The notes beneath the pieces are model-generated. The model was not told the DNA's origin, made no database searches, and saw only the letters and a program-made list of their open reading frames with translations. From Sphingobium vermicomposti (lineage in GTDB: Bacteria > Pseudomonadota > Alphaproteobacteria > Sphingomonadales > Sphingomonadaceae): a stretch of 64,000 nucleotides of DNA. Within the stretch, counting starts at the first letter, position 1; every line of letters begins with the position of its first letter. Shown here piece by piece: positions 46,000-55,446 of this stretch. A program made the translations under genes and the position numbers. The DNA is taken from the NCBI RefSeq assembly GCF_011762025.1, contig NZ_JAASQR010000002.1:620001-684000 (forward strand), in the 5' to 3' direction.

Positions 46000-47602
46000 A
46001 TTCCGGTTTCCATCCTTCCCTTGCCTTTGACGCCAGCCGGGCGACCGCATCGCCTTCAGCAAACACAGCCGCAGCATTCCACGCATAGCGCGCCTCGAAG
46101 CGACGGCCCGCCGTCCATAATGCGTCGCCCAGATGTTCATTGATGGTCGCATCGCCCGGCGCGCCCGCCGCCGCGCGCTCCAGCACCGGCACCGCTTCCT
46201 TCACATTGCCCGCCACAAAATGCGCCCAGCCCAGCGAATCCAGTATCGACGCATCCTGAGGCTTGAGCGCGCTGGCTCTCTTCAAAAGCGCCAGCGCGGC
46301 GTCCACATTCTGCCGCCGCTCAATCTGCGCATAGCCAAGATAGTTGAGCACCAGCGCCTCGTCCGGCGCGATCCTGGCCGCGCGTTCCAGCACGGCGCGC
46401 GCATCGTCCCACTGCCCGCCCTGCTCCAGCGCGCTGCCCTCGAACAGCAGTAGCGCCCACGGGACCGCATCGGGCGCATAGCGCGCCTGCGCATCACGAA
46501 AAGCCTTTGCAGCGCCGCTGAAATCGTCGGCGTCGGCCAGCAACGTGCCAAGCCGGACATGCCGTTCAGCCTCCGCTCCCGGCGCAGTGGCGAGCGTGCG
46601 CGCGAGGCTGATCGCCGCGCCCTTGTCGCCCGATCGCGTCAGCGCATCCACCAGCGCACCCTGGCCCAAAGTCCCGAACCAGCCATCGACAGGAACCTTG
46701 CGCGCTTCGGCGGGCGCGGAGTGCGAATAGCCAGCCTCGCTCAGCAACTGGGCCAGCACGATCCGGCTGTCCGCGCCGGACGGATTGGCAAAGCTGCCGG
46801 TCCTGGCGAGCCGGATGCCCAATATCCGCGTCGCTTCATCGGTGCTGATGTCCGTCGCCAGCCGTGTCAAAAGCCTCCCATAGCCCTGGCTGGGCGTCAG
46901 GGGCTTTCCGGCTGCACCCGCCCCTTTCCCCTTTTCCAGTCGGTCTCGCGCTCTGGCGTAATTTGCCTGGTTCGCAGGCAGCAGCGTGAGTGCCTGAACC
47001 TTTGCGCCTTGACCAGCCAGCTGCGCCGCGAAGGAAAGGCGCAATTCGGCTAGATCGACCGTACGCAACTGCAGCGCGCGCTGGATCGCTGGCTCTGCCT
47101 CTGCCACATTGCCGCGCGCCAGCGCCTGCATCGCGGCATGTTCATCGGCATAGCGCCTGATCAGCGATGCGAAGCGGTCGGTGCCTGTGATTTCGACAGT
47201 AGCCGCCTTGCCCTCACCCAAGGCGATCCAACTGCGCAGGATCGGCCCCAGGAAAGCGAAATTGGATTCAGCGACGATCCGATCCGTCAATCGGTGCGCG
47301 GCCTGCCAATCCTTGCGATTGAGAGCGTCCGACAGGAACAGCAACGCGCCGTCCCTGGGCAGGACGCCATCACGATCCAGCAGCGTGGCTGACCGCATCG
47401 CCAGCGCCATGTCGCCGCTGATCAGGGCATGAAAATAGGACCGCCGGGCAATTTCCAACTGATCGGGGTCAGCGGCCAGCGCCCGGCGGTAATTGTCCAA
47501 CGCCAGCGCCGCTGCCCCATCACTGTCCGCAAGGCGACCGCGCGCATAGGCATGCATCGCGCTCGTCCGGTCCACTGATGCGCCGGCCACCCCCGGCAGC
47601 AT
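45986..47602 (-). CDS. TPR-repeat protein, probably exported
   Basis: A protein of at least 538 residues made of tetratricopeptide-like helices, clear at NYRRALAADPDQLEIARRSY and in a C-terminal run (VLNYLGYAQIERRQNVDAAL, SILDSLGWAHFVAGNVKEAV). The C-terminal repeats resemble those of outer-membrane assembly TPR lipoproteins. ATG 47602 is the first standard start near the ETF-QO stop. The codons just upstream, [19 protein letters not shown] when read on, look like a signal peptide that lacks any NTG start. The true start is therefore unresolved. Interaction partner and role are unknown. Confidence 0.75.
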   Translation of the reverse strand: MLPGVAGASVDRTSAMHAYARGRLADSDGAAALALDNYRRALAADPDQLEIARRSYFHALISGDMALAMRSATLLDRDGVLPRDGALLFLSDALNRKDWQAAHRLTDRIVAESNFAFLGPILRSWIALGEGKAATVEITGTDRFASLIRRYADEHAAMQALARGNVAEAEPAIQRALQLRTVDLAELRLSFAAQLAGQGAKVQALTLLPANQANYARARDRLEKGKGAGAAGKPLTPSQGYGRLLTRLATDISTDEATRILGIRLARTGSFANPSGADSRIVLAQLLSEAGYSHSAPAEARKVPVDGWFGTLGQGALVDALTRSGDKGAAISLARTLATAPGAEAERHVRLGTLLADADDFSGAAKAFRDAQARYAPDAVPWALLLFEGSALEQGGQWDDARAVLERAARIAPDEALVLNYLGYAQIERRQNVDAALALLKRASALKPQDASILDSLGWAHFVAGNVKEAVPVLERAAAGAPGDATINEHLGDALWTAGRRFEARYAWNAAAVFAEGDAVARLASKAREGWKPEYAAR

Positions 47603-47633
47603 CAGCAGCGGAAGAGTGTAAAGGAAATGCCGC

Positions 47634-49286
47634 CTACATATTGGGATAGTTGGGTCCTCCGCCGCCCTCCGGGACGACCCAGTTGATATTCTGGGTCGGG
47701 TCCTTGATGTCGCATGTCTTGCAGTGGACGCAATTCTGAGCGTTGATCTGGAAACGCGGCGTGCCTTCTTCCAGCCCGACCACTTCATAGACGCCAGCGG
47801 GACAATAGCGTTGTGCCGGTTCATCATAAAGGGGCAGGTTGTAACTGATCGGAATTGTCGCGTCCTTCAACTGCAAGTGGACCGGCTGATCTTCCTCATG
47901 ATTGGTGTTCGACAGGAACACGGAAGACAGGCGATCGAAACTGATGACGCCATCAGGCTTGGGATAATCAATCTTGGCGCATTGCTCCTTACGCCAGATC
48001 TTCTCATTGTCCGGCTTGTGCTTCATCGTGAAGGGCAGCCCGATCTTGAGCGTCCGCATCCACATGTCGATGCCTGCCAGCAGCGTGCCGACGGTGCCGC
48101 CAAACTTTGAAAGCAGCGGTTCGGCATTCTTGACCAGTTGAAGCTCCTTCGCGATCCAGCTTGTCCGCAGATTATCCTCATAATCCTGCAACACGTCGCC
48201 GCCACGTTCAGCCTTGATCGCGGCAAAGGCCGATTCAGCCGCCAGCATGCCCGACTTCATCGCGGTATGCGTACCCTTGATCCGGGGCACATTGACGAAG
48301 CCCGCCGAGCAGCCGATCAACGCGCCGCCGGGGAATGCCAATTTCGGGATGGACTGCCAGCCACCTTCGTTGATCACGCGTGCGCCGTAGGACACACGGC
48401 GGCCACCCTCCAGATATTTGCGGATCTCAGGATGCTGCTTCCAGCGCTGAAATTCCTCAAACGGATAAAGATGCGGGTTGCGATATCCAAGGCCCACCAC
48501 AAAACCCAGTGCGACCTGACCACCAGCCTGATGATACAGGAAACCGCCGCCATAAGCGTCGCTCAGTGGCCAACCCTGGGTGTGGATGACCAGGCCCGGC
48601 TTATGCTTGGCAGGGTCGATGTCCCACAATTCCTTCATGCCCAGTCCGTAGACCTGTGGCTCGCAATCGGCGTCCAGGTGGAATTGGCGCTTCAATATCT
48701 TGGTCAGGTGGCCGCGCGCACCTTCGGCAAAGAAGGTATATTTGGCGTGAAGCTCAAGGCCCGGCTGATAATCGGGCTTGCGATTGCCTTCGCGATCGAT
48801 GCCCATGTCGCCGGTGGCGACGCCCTTCACCGATCCATCTTCATGATAGAGGATTTCAGCAGCCGCAAAGCCGGGGAAAATTTCGACGCCCAGCCCTTCG
48901 GCCTGCTCAGCCAGCCAGCGGCACAGGTTGCCCAGCGAACCGGTATAGGTGCCCTTGTTGTGCATCCATCCGGGCAGGGCGATGTGCGGCATGGAAAATT
49001 TGCCGCGCTTGGACAAGAACCAATGCTGGTTGTCGCTGACCCGGGTCTCCGCGAGCGAACAGCCCATGTCGCGCCAGTCAGGCAGCAATTCGTCCAGCGC
49101 CTTGGGATCGATGACTGCGCCCGACAGAATATGGGCACCGATTTCGGACCCTTTTTCCAGCACGCATACCGCCAGTTCCTGCCCCGCTTCGTTCGCCAGC
49201 TGCTTCAGCCGGATCGCTGCGGACAGCCCCGCCGGTCCCCCGCCGACGATGACGATGTCATAAGGCATCGATTCCCGTTCGCTCAT
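47634..49286 (-). CDS. Electron transfer flavoprotein-ubiquinone oxidoreductase
   Basis: ETF-QO passes electrons from acyl-CoA dehydrogenases, through ETF, to ubiquinone in the membrane. The protein is 550 residues. The N-terminal FAD motif is [20 protein letters not shown]. The middle has [23 protein letters not shown]. The C-terminal [4Fe-4S] domain contains the cysteines of RYCPAGVYE and [16 protein letters not shown] 49286 has GGAGG four bases upstream. As first gene of the run ending at 39657, it probably provides the promoter for several unrelated housekeeping genes. Confidence 0.95.
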   Translation of the reverse strand: MSERESMPYDIVIVGGGPAGLSAAIRLKQLANEAGQELAVCVLEKGSEIGAHILSGAVIDPKALDELLPDWRDMGCSLAETRVSDNQHWFLSKRGKFSMPHIALPGWMHNKGTYTGSLGNLCRWLAEQAEGLGVEIFPGFAAAEILYHEDGSVKGVATGDMGIDREGNRKPDYQPGLELHAKYTFFAEGARGHLTKILKRQFHLDADCEPQVYGLGMKELWDIDPAKHKPGLVIHTQGWPLSDAYGGGFLYHQAGGQVALGFVVGLGYRNPHLYPFEEFQRWKQHPEIRKYLEGGRRVSYGARVINEGGWQSIPKLAFPGGALIGCSAGFVNVPRIKGTHTAMKSGMLAAESAFAAIKAERGGDVLQDYEDNLRTSWIAKELQLVKNAEPLLSKFGGTVGTLLAGIDMWMRTLKIGLPFTMKHKPDNEKIWRKEQCAKIDYPKPDGVISFDRLSSVFLSNTNHEEDQPVHLQLKDATIPISYNLPLYDEPAQRYCPAGVYEVVGLEEGTPRFQINAQNCVHCKTCDIKDPTQNINWVVPEGGGGPNYPNM

Positions 49287-49413
49287 ATGTCCTCCATCAG
49301 GCGTTCCGGCTGGTTCCCTCAGCCTGTCCGGTCGCCGCATTACTCAAACGTTTTGCCATCCCTGCCGATGAAGATTCTTGACCACGGCGTCAACCTCTGG
49401 CCCTAGAAGATCG

Positions 49414-50154
49414 ATGCGGGGATTATTGCAGCCTGATGTAGCGGCGGCCGCCAGCGCCTATATGGCCTGGTGGGAACTGGCGGGTGTCGATTGTGCGACG
49501 GCCGAAGCGCCGGTCGACTGGTTGCGGCCCGCTGGACCTGCTCAACCGGTCGTATCGCCGACCCAGGCCGCCCCCCGTGACAGGCCCGCCACGCTGGAGG
49601 CATTTCTGTCCTGGATTGCCAACGATCCAGGACAGCCGGAGCGGCGCTGGACCGGAACGCCTATCCTGCCGCAGGGAAAGGCAAAGGCACCATTGATGGT
49701 GATCACCGACATGCCCGATCCTGCCGACATGGCTGCCGGGACACTGCTTTCCGACCGAGCAGGAAAGCTGTTCGACGCCATGCTCGCCGCCATAGGGCTT
49801 TCGCGTGGCGACATATGCCTGGCTTCGCTGCTGCTATCGCGCCCGCCCGGTGGGATGGTGGAAGCGTCGGACTTGAACGCCGCCGCCGACCGGATGCGCG
49901 CATTGGTCTCACTCGCCGCCCCCAGTCGCCTGCTTATCCTGGGCGATCGCACCATCCGTACCCTGCTTCCCGATCATGATGGTCGCCCCGTCCAAGACAC
50001 GAATGGGGTGCAAGGTTTACATTATCTCAACCAGGATGGCGGCACTGTATCCGCCGTCGCCACCTTCCATCCCCGCCTGCTGTTGGGGCAGCCTGCAGCG
50101 AAAGCGGAATGCTGGCGAACGTTGCAAAGCTTGATCGAGGAAAAGCACCGGTGA
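49414..50154 (+). CDS. Uracil-DNA glycosylase-like protein, degenerate active site
   Basis: A 246-residue protein with the UDG superfamily fold of the family-4 kind: the downstream part matches GKLFDAMLAAIGLSRGDICL, LLSRPPG and ATFHPRLLLGQP. The catalytic motif usually written GEAPGADED is replaced by ITDMPDPADM, and the four cysteines of the family-4 iron-sulfur cluster are absent. Activity on uracil is therefore doubtful; it might act on another base or be a structural relative. ATG 49414 is preceded by AGAAG. Its TGA overlaps the GTG of the transglycosylase gene. Confidence 0.72.
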   Translation: MRGLLQPDVAAAASAYMAWWELAGVDCATAEAPVDWLRPAGPAQPVVSPTQAAPRDRPATLEAFLSWIANDPGQPERRWTGTPILPQGKAKAPLMVITDMPDPADMAAGTLLSDRAGKLFDAMLAAIGLSRGDICLASLLLSRPPGGMVEASDLNAAADRMRALVSLAAPSRLLILGDRTIRTLLPDHDGRPVQDTNGVQGLHYLNQDGGTVSAVATFHPRLLLGQPAAKAECWRTLQSLIEEKHR

Positions 50155-51938
50155 TTCGCGTCCTAGCCCGTTCGTCCACCCTGGCCCTGGCCGCTATGGG
50201 CGCTTTTGCCGCACTGCCTGCAGCAGCAGACACCGCTCCTGGAATGTCCACCTCCTGGACATCTTCTCACGCCCCGTTCGATATCAGCGATGGCGACAAG
50301 GCCCGCTATAGTGCGATATTCTCGGCCCTGACCGCCCAGAAATGGACGGAAGCCAAGGCGATGATCCTGTCGCTTGATTCCCAGGATATCATCCGCCCCG
50401 TCGCGCTGGCTGAACTATATCTGGCGAAGGATTCGCCGCGAGTCGAATTGTTCGACCTGCTGGACCTGATCAACAAGGCGTCCTGGCTGCCGGATGCCGG
50501 TCAGTTGTCGCGCCTAGCCGAAAAGCGTGGTGCGACCATGTTGCCCGACCTTCCACAGGTGCAGAAAATGGTCTGGCTGGGGTCGGCCCCGCGTCGCCAA
50601 TATATCAGCACGGTCAAAACCGACCTTCTCGCCCAGGCGCTCGTCGGGCAAATCCTCCCCTACATCAAGAATGACGACCCTGCGGGGGCCGAAACGCTGC
50701 TCGCCAGCGGTGAAGCGGGCCTGACGCCCGAAGGCCTGACCGAAGCGCGCCAGCGGATCGCCTGGTCCTATTACATCGAAAATGACGACACCAACGCGCG
50801 GCGCATGGCTGCCCGCGCCCTGGAAACGCGCGCTGGCGGCGACTGGGCGGTCCAGTCCTACTGGACCACGGGCCTTGCTTCATGGCGTCAGAATGATTGC
50901 GTAACCGCCGCCCCCGCCTTTGCTAATGTCGCCGCTATGGCTGGCAATGCGGACATGCGCGCCGCCGGAGCATATTGGGCAGCGCGGGCCTATATGGTTT
51001 GCGGACAGGCGGAAAAGGTGGAAAACCTGCTCAAGACCGCCGCGCGCAATGAGGAAACTTTCTACGGCCTGCTCGCCCGGGAAACGTTGGGCATGCCCGC
51101 TGGCGACGCGAATGTCGCCACTCGGTTCGGTGCGGACGAATGGCGGCAATTAAAGGACAGTCCCAACGTCCGTGCAGCCGTCACTCTGACGGCGGTGGGA
51201 CGGAGTAGCAAGGCGGATGAACTTATTCGCCATCAGGCAAAGTTGGGCGGCGCAGGACAATATGATGCGCTACTTGGGCTGGCGGGCGCGCTTAACCTGC
51301 CCGCGACTCAGCTTTGGCTCGCCCATAATGGTCCCGCCGGGAAACAGCCGGACAGCTTCGCCCGCTTCCCCACGCCACAATGGCGACCCGATGGCGGCTG
51401 GCGGGTCGACCCGTCGCTCATCTATGCCCATACGCTACAGGAATCGGGCTTCCGCAGCGATGTCGTCAGCAGCGCCGGAGCCAGAGGGCTAATGCAGGTC
51501 CTGCCCGGCACCGGCGGCGACATGGGGCTATCGTCCCCGGCTGAGTTATTCGTGCCATCCACCAATATGGAATATGGTCAGCGCTATCTGGAAAAGCTGC
51601 GCGACATGAGCGCGACGGGCGGGCTGCTGCCCAAGGTGATGGCCGCTTATAACGCCGGGCCGGTCCCGGTTGAGCGGTGGAACAGGGAAGTGAAGGACAA
51701 TGGCGACCCGCTGCTGTTCATCGAATCCCTGCCTTATTATGAAACGCGCGCCTATGTGAATACGGTGATGCGCAACTACTGGATGTATCAGATCCAGGCG
51801 AAGGGCAGCGCCGATTGCCTGACCGGCATGGCACAAGGCATGTGGCCAACCTTCCCCAATTCCAAAGGCGTGAAGTTGGTGCGTCTGAGCCAGAATGGTG
51901 GGATCGATGCGCCTGGTATGGCGAGCGGTTCGAATTAA
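50151..51938 (+). CDS. Soluble lytic murein transglycosylase (Slt-like)
   Basis: This periplasmic enzyme cleaves peptidoglycan to 1,6-anhydro-muropeptides. The protein is 595 residues. A signal peptide (about 1-26, AALPAAAD) is followed by a long alpha-superhelical region (about 40-410). The C-terminal SLT domain has the catalytic Glu in LQESGFRSDVVSSAGARG, then LMQVLPGTG, AYNAGPVPVERW and YVNTVMRNYWMY. Start GTG 50151 overlaps the UDG-like stop as GTGA, and its TAA overlaps the moaB ATG. Confidence 0.9.
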   Translation: MIRVLARSSTLALAAMGAFAALPAAADTAPGMSTSWTSSHAPFDISDGDKARYSAIFSALTAQKWTEAKAMILSLDSQDIIRPVALAELYLAKDSPRVELFDLLDLINKASWLPDAGQLSRLAEKRGATMLPDLPQVQKMVWLGSAPRRQYISTVKTDLLAQALVGQILPYIKNDDPAGAETLLASGEAGLTPEGLTEARQRIAWSYYIENDDTNARRMAARALETRAGGDWAVQSYWTTGLASWRQNDCVTAAPAFANVAAMAGNADMRAAGAYWAARAYMVCGQAEKVENLLKTAARNEETFYGLLARETLGMPAGDANVATRFGADEWRQLKDSPNVRAAVTLTAVGRSSKADELIRHQAKLGGAGQYDALLGLAGALNLPATQLWLAHNGPAGKQPDSFARFPTPQWRPDGGWRVDPSLIYAHTLQESGFRSDVVSSAGARGLMQVLPGTGGDMGLSSPAELFVPSTNMEYGQRYLEKLRDMSATGGLLPKVMAAYNAGPVPVERWNREVKDNGDPLLFIESLPYYETRAYVNTVMRNYWMYQIQAKGSADCLTGMAQGMWPTFPNSKGVKLVRLSQNGGIDAPGMASGSN

Positions 51939-52465
51939 TGCCGATCGATGAACAACGGCCTTTCGTGCCGGTGCGCATCGCTCTGTTAACCGTGTCCGAC
52001 ACACGCGGCCCGGCAGAGGATAAATCCGGCGACGCGCTGGCCGACAGGATCATGACGGCTGGCCACATTCTGGCCGAGCGCCGGATCGAACGGGACGACC
52101 GCGCCGCGATCGTCGCGCATCTCCACGCCTGGATAGACGACCCGCAGATCGACTGCGTGATCACCACCGGCGGCACGGGCGTGACCGGTCGCGATGTCAC
52201 CCCGGAAGCGCTGGCGCAGGTTCAGGATAAGGAGATACCAGGCTTTGGCGAGCTGTTCCGCTGGCTCAGCTTCCAGACCATCGGCACATCCACCATCCAA
52301 TCCCGCGCCACCGCCTGCGTCGCCAGAGGGACCTATATCTTCGCCCTCCCCGGATCGACTGGCGCTGTGAAGGATGCCTGGGACGGCATATTGGCGAGCC
52401 AGCTCGACAGCCGCTTCCGCCCTTGCAACTTCGTCGAACTCATGCCCCGCCTGACGGAGCGCTGA
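51938..52465 (+). CDS. moaB: MoaB/Mog molybdopterin adenylyltransferase family
   Basis: This family adenylylates molybdopterin ahead of molybdenum insertion. The protein is 175 residues. LLTVSDTRG, the acidic DKSGDALADRI, CVITTGGTGVTGRDVTPEA and FALPGSTGAVKDAWDGIL are the expected motifs. ATG 51938 shares its A with the transglycosylase TAA stop (TAATG). No other molybdenum cofactor genes are in the window, so the assignment rests on sequence alone. Confidence 0.88.
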   Translation: MPIDEQRPFVPVRIALLTVSDTRGPAEDKSGDALADRIMTAGHILAERRIERDDRAAIVAHLHAWIDDPQIDCVITTGGTGVTGRDVTPEALAQVQDKEIPGFGELFRWLSFQTIGTSTIQSRATACVARGTYIFALPGSTGAVKDAWDGILASQLDSRFRPCNFVELMPRLTER

Positions 52466-52484
52466 CGCCAGCGCTTGCAAACAT

Positions 52485-52499
52485 GTTCTCTATATGTTC
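52485..52499 (+). promoter_or_regulatory. SOS (LexA) box GTTC-N7-GTTC
   Basis: GTTCTCTATATGTTC is a perfect alphaproteobacterial LexA site, GTTC-N7-GTTC with an A/T-rich spacer. It lies in the 43-bp gap after moaB and ends 9 bp before the ATG of the radical SAM gene, so LexA bound there would block its transcription or initiation. Confidence 0.8.
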
Positions 52500-52508
52500 T
52501 AATCGCTC

Positions 52509-53579
52509 ATGGCGGTTGAAAAAGGCAGAGGCGCGACGTTGAACGGCGAAAGCCAGCGGTTCAATCTTGTCCAGCACATAGCTGATGGCGACTGGCTGGA
52601 CGAGGTTGATCTGGTCGATAGACAAAGACCGCGCCTTCGCACCCAAGTGACGGTCGAGCGCCCCCGCACGATTATCTCGCGCAACAGGTCACCCGACATT
52701 GCCTTTACCCAGTCGATCAATGCCTATCGCGGATGCGAGCATGGCTGTATCTACTGTTTCGCGCGGCCGACCCATGCTTATCACGATCTGTCGCCTGGCC
52801 TGGATTTTGAAACCCACCTCTTCGCCAAGCCTGACGCCGCCAGGCTGTTAAGCGAAGAACTGGAGAAGAAATCCTACCGGGTCGCGCCGATCGCCATGGG
52901 AACCAATACCGATCCCTATCAGCCGATCGAGCGCGAATGGAATATCACCCGGCAATGTATCGAGGTGCTGGCACAATGCCGTCACCCACTGTTCATAACG
53001 ACCAAGTCCGATCGGGTGCTGCGCGACTTGGACTTGCTTTCCGCCATGGCAAAAGACCGGCTGGTGGCGGTGATGATATCCGTTACCACGCTGGATGCCA
53101 AAGTCGCTCGCACGCTGGAACCGCGTGCCGCCCATCCACTCCGCCGCATCGACGCCATCCGCCAGCTGGCCGAAGCGGGCGTGCCGGTGACCGCCAGCCT
53201 TTCGCCGATCATCCCCGCCATCACGGATCATGAAATCGAATCGATCATCGCGAAAGTCGCTGCTGCTGGAGCGCGTGAGGCGACGTTCATTCCAGTGCGC
53301 CTTCCTCACGAAGTCGCGCCGCTTTTTCGCGCCTGGTTGAAGGAGCACTATCCCGATCGGGCCGAAAAGGTGATGGCCATCATTCGGGATATGCGTGGTG
53401 GCCGTGACAATGATCCCGGTTTCGGCACCAGGATGCGCGGTCAAGGTGTGTGGGCCGATCTGATCCGCACGCGCTTCCACAAGGCCCGGAAACGCGCGGG
53501 ATTTTCAGGAGAGCGCCTGACGTTGCGAACGGACCTGTTCCGTCCTCCGCTTGATCAGGCCCAATTGCAGCTTCTATGA
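52509..53579 (+). CDS. PA0069-family radical SAM protein (SplB-related)
   Basis: A 356-residue radical SAM enzyme. The cluster motif is C76-x3-C80-x2-C83 in YRGCEHGCIYCFARP. LFAKPDAARLLSEEL, APIAMGTNTDPYQPIE and PITASLSPIIPAIT-like segments (here VTASLSPIIPAITDHE) follow. The family is annotated from Pseudomonas PA0069 and is distantly related to spore photoproduct lyase, which repairs UV lesions. The SOS box immediately upstream supports a DNA-damage role. The substrate is unproven. Confidence 0.85.
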   Translation: MAVEKGRGATLNGESQRFNLVQHIADGDWLDEVDLVDRQRPRLRTQVTVERPRTIISRNRSPDIAFTQSINAYRGCEHGCIYCFARPTHAYHDLSPGLDFETHLFAKPDAARLLSEELEKKSYRVAPIAMGTNTDPYQPIEREWNITRQCIEVLAQCRHPLFITTKSDRVLRDLDLLSAMAKDRLVAVMISVTTLDAKVARTLEPRAAHPLRRIDAIRQLAEAGVPVTASLSPIIPAITDHEIESIIAKVAAAGAREATFIPVRLPHEVAPLFRAWLKEHYPDRAEKVMAIIRDMRGGRDNDPGFGTRMRGQGVWADLIRTRFHKARKRAGFSGERLTLRTDLFRPPLDQAQLQLL

Positions 53580-53618
53580 GGATGCGGGGTGACCTGAGCA
53601 ACAGGCCGACCCCGATCA

Positions 53619-54899
53619 TCAACGGGAAGCGAACTGGCGTGCTTTGGCCGACAGCGCCCAGCGCTGGACCGTTGCGCCGGGAGCCGTTTCACGCACAAAG
53701 CACTGCCCACGCTGCACGCGGATCGAACGGCACAGCGCCGCCGCTTCTGCCCTATCGCCAAAACCACTTACCGCCAGGCGTGAGAAAGTTGCTCCATTGA
53801 GTGTGATCTGGCTCGTGAGGACAGGCCGCTCGGCCAGCGCACTGTTGCGGCGCGCCAAAGCGAACCATTTTTCCTTTGCGATGGCGGCGTTGTCATAGGC
53901 CCCGAGCTGAACCACCCAGTTGCTGACGGGAACCGCAGCACGAACCTTCGGTCGGAGCGGGCGCATCGCCGCAGCAGTCACGCGCGACGCGGGCTTGGGT
54001 GCGGCGTAAGGTGCCGCCACGGGCGTAGCGGCAACGTCAGGCAAAGTATGATCGATGGCAGGCGCATCCTCAGCTGCTGCTTCGACCGCCGCGATATGTT
54101 GCGCCGGCACCGCGGCTTCGTTCGCGGCCATTTCGACTGGCGCTGATGTGGCCGGAGCCTGATCTGGCGCGAGGGCCAGGGCGACCGGCTGGCCTGCATC
54201 CGTGCTGTCGACATTCACGCCCATGAACAGAGCAATGCGCTGCGTCGCGAACATCGGAGCCGCGCTCTGTGCCCATTGCGAAATACGCTGGTTGGCGGCG
54301 GTCGGTTCAAGATCAAATCCAGCAATCACGCGCGCATCTTTCCAGCGGCCCGCCAGTGCATAGGCATAGGCCAGATTCTGCCGCGTCTGCGCCGTCGCCG
54401 ATGGGTCGTGGATCGCTGCGGACAGGATGCGCACGCCTTCATTGGCATCCCCTGCCATCGCCATGGCAAGACCATAATCACCCGCGGGCACAATGTCGGC
54501 ATTAGCCGCCAAAAGGTCGCGTGCGGCTTCGCTCTTGCCCAAAGCAGCCTTTACCAGCGCCAGACTGACGATCGTTCGCGCGTCCTGGTTGCCCAGCGAC
54601 ATGGCGTCACTCAAAGCCGTTTCGGCAGACGCGAAGCGTCCACTGGCCACATAGGCACGGCCCAGCAACTGGCGATAGGCCGGGTTGCGCGGATCGGCGG
54701 CAACAGCAGCTTCCGCGGCCTTGACCGCCATTGCTCCATCGCGTTTTGCCAAAGCCTTTTCCGTCGCGGCAACGTGGCCGTTCCTGCTCTGCTGCGGCGC
54801 TGCGGCGGACGGGCGGAAAGCCGATCCGGCGCAGCCCACCATGGTTACTGCCAAGATCAGCGACGAAGCCGCTGCTTTCGCGAAAGCCGTGCGTTTCAT
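53619..54899 (-). CDS. TPR/SPOR-domain lipoprotein
   Basis: A 426-residue predicted lipoprotein: signal peptide with lipobox VTMVGC (Cys near 23), TPR-like helices (about 45-220), an Ala/Pro/Val-rich linker, and a C-terminal SPOR domain (about 335-410; VSNWVVQLGAYDNAAIAKEK, ETRLAVSGF-like FSRLAVSGFGDRAEAAALC). SPOR domains bind denuded peptidoglycan at division septa. ATG 54899 has GAGGA upstream. It is last in the parA-RHH-SPOR run, pointing to a cell-division or polar role. Another SPOR protein is divergently encoded at 56364. Confidence 0.85.
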   Translation of the reverse strand: MKRTAFAKAAASSLILAVTMVGCAGSAFRPSAAAPQQSRNGHVAATEKALAKRDGAMAVKAAEAAVAADPRNPAYRQLLGRAYVASGRFASAETALSDAMSLGNQDARTIVSLALVKAALGKSEAARDLLAANADIVPAGDYGLAMAMAGDANEGVRILSAAIHDPSATAQTRQNLAYAYALAGRWKDARVIAGFDLEPTAANQRISQWAQSAAPMFATQRIALFMGVNVDSTDAGQPVALALAPDQAPATSAPVEMAANEAAVPAQHIAAVEAAAEDAPAIDHTLPDVAATPVAAPYAAPKPASRVTAAAMRPLRPKVRAAVPVSNWVVQLGAYDNAAIAKEKWFALARRNSALAERPVLTSQITLNGATFSRLAVSGFGDRAEAAALCRSIRVQRGQCFVRETAPGATVQRWALSAKARQFASR

Positions 54900-54915
54900 G
54901 CTGTGGTCCTCTTCT

Positions 54916-55434
54916 TCAGTTCTTGCGGTCGCCGGGCACTTGCTGCGCCAGACGGTCGATGTCGGGCAACGAGGCCAGAAGCGTGTCGAGCGCTTCGGTG
55001 ACGATCTGCTGCGCGGACCGCCCGCCGACAGCGCAGGCCAACCGAAGCCGCAGGTGCCGTTCCTCGTCCAGACGTAAGGTAAATGCCGCCTTCCGCCCCC
55101 TCGGCGCGGCGCGCGGCGCAGGGGCTTTGACGACCACGGATTCCTTGACGCGCTCCGCCAGCTCTTCACGTTCCACCATCACCTGGGGCACAGGGGCGGC
55201 AGCGACCGGAGCCGTCATCGGCGTCAGGCCGACTACAGACCTGGGTTCAGCGGGTGCTGGCTCAGGCTCCGTCACATCGAAGCCCATGTCATTCCAGCCA
55301 AGATCATCCTGCATGATCGCTACTGCAGCCTGGCCACCAAAGCCCATGACAGGACGGCGCATGGCGGGCTGGGCAGCTCCTTTACGGGCAAGAAGCCCGG
55401 AGGTCAGGGAAGCGAGCGGTTTGGGTTCAGCCAT
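54916..55434 (-). CDS. Ribbon-helix-helix-like protein paired with ParA
   Basis: A 172-residue protein. The first about 110 residues are low-complexity (Ala/Pro/Glu/Val-rich) and probably disordered. Residues about 113-158 form a likely ribbon-helix-helix unit: KAAFTLRLDEERHLRLRLAC and GGRSAQQIVTEALDTLLASL. Its position, 12 bp after the ParA-like gene, suggests it is a partner or DNA/protein adaptor for that ATPase. No close named family is recognised. Confidence 0.65.
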   Translation of the reverse strand: MAEPKPLASLTSGLLARKGAAQPAMRRPVMGFGGQAAVAIMQDDLGWNDMGFDVTEPEPAPAEPRSVVGLTPMTAPVAAAPVPQVMVEREELAERVKESVVVKAPAPRAAPRGRKAAFTLRLDEERHLRLRLACAVGGRSAQQIVTEALDTLLASLPDIDRLAQQVPGDRKN

Positions 55435-55446
55435 CTTTCGTCCCCC

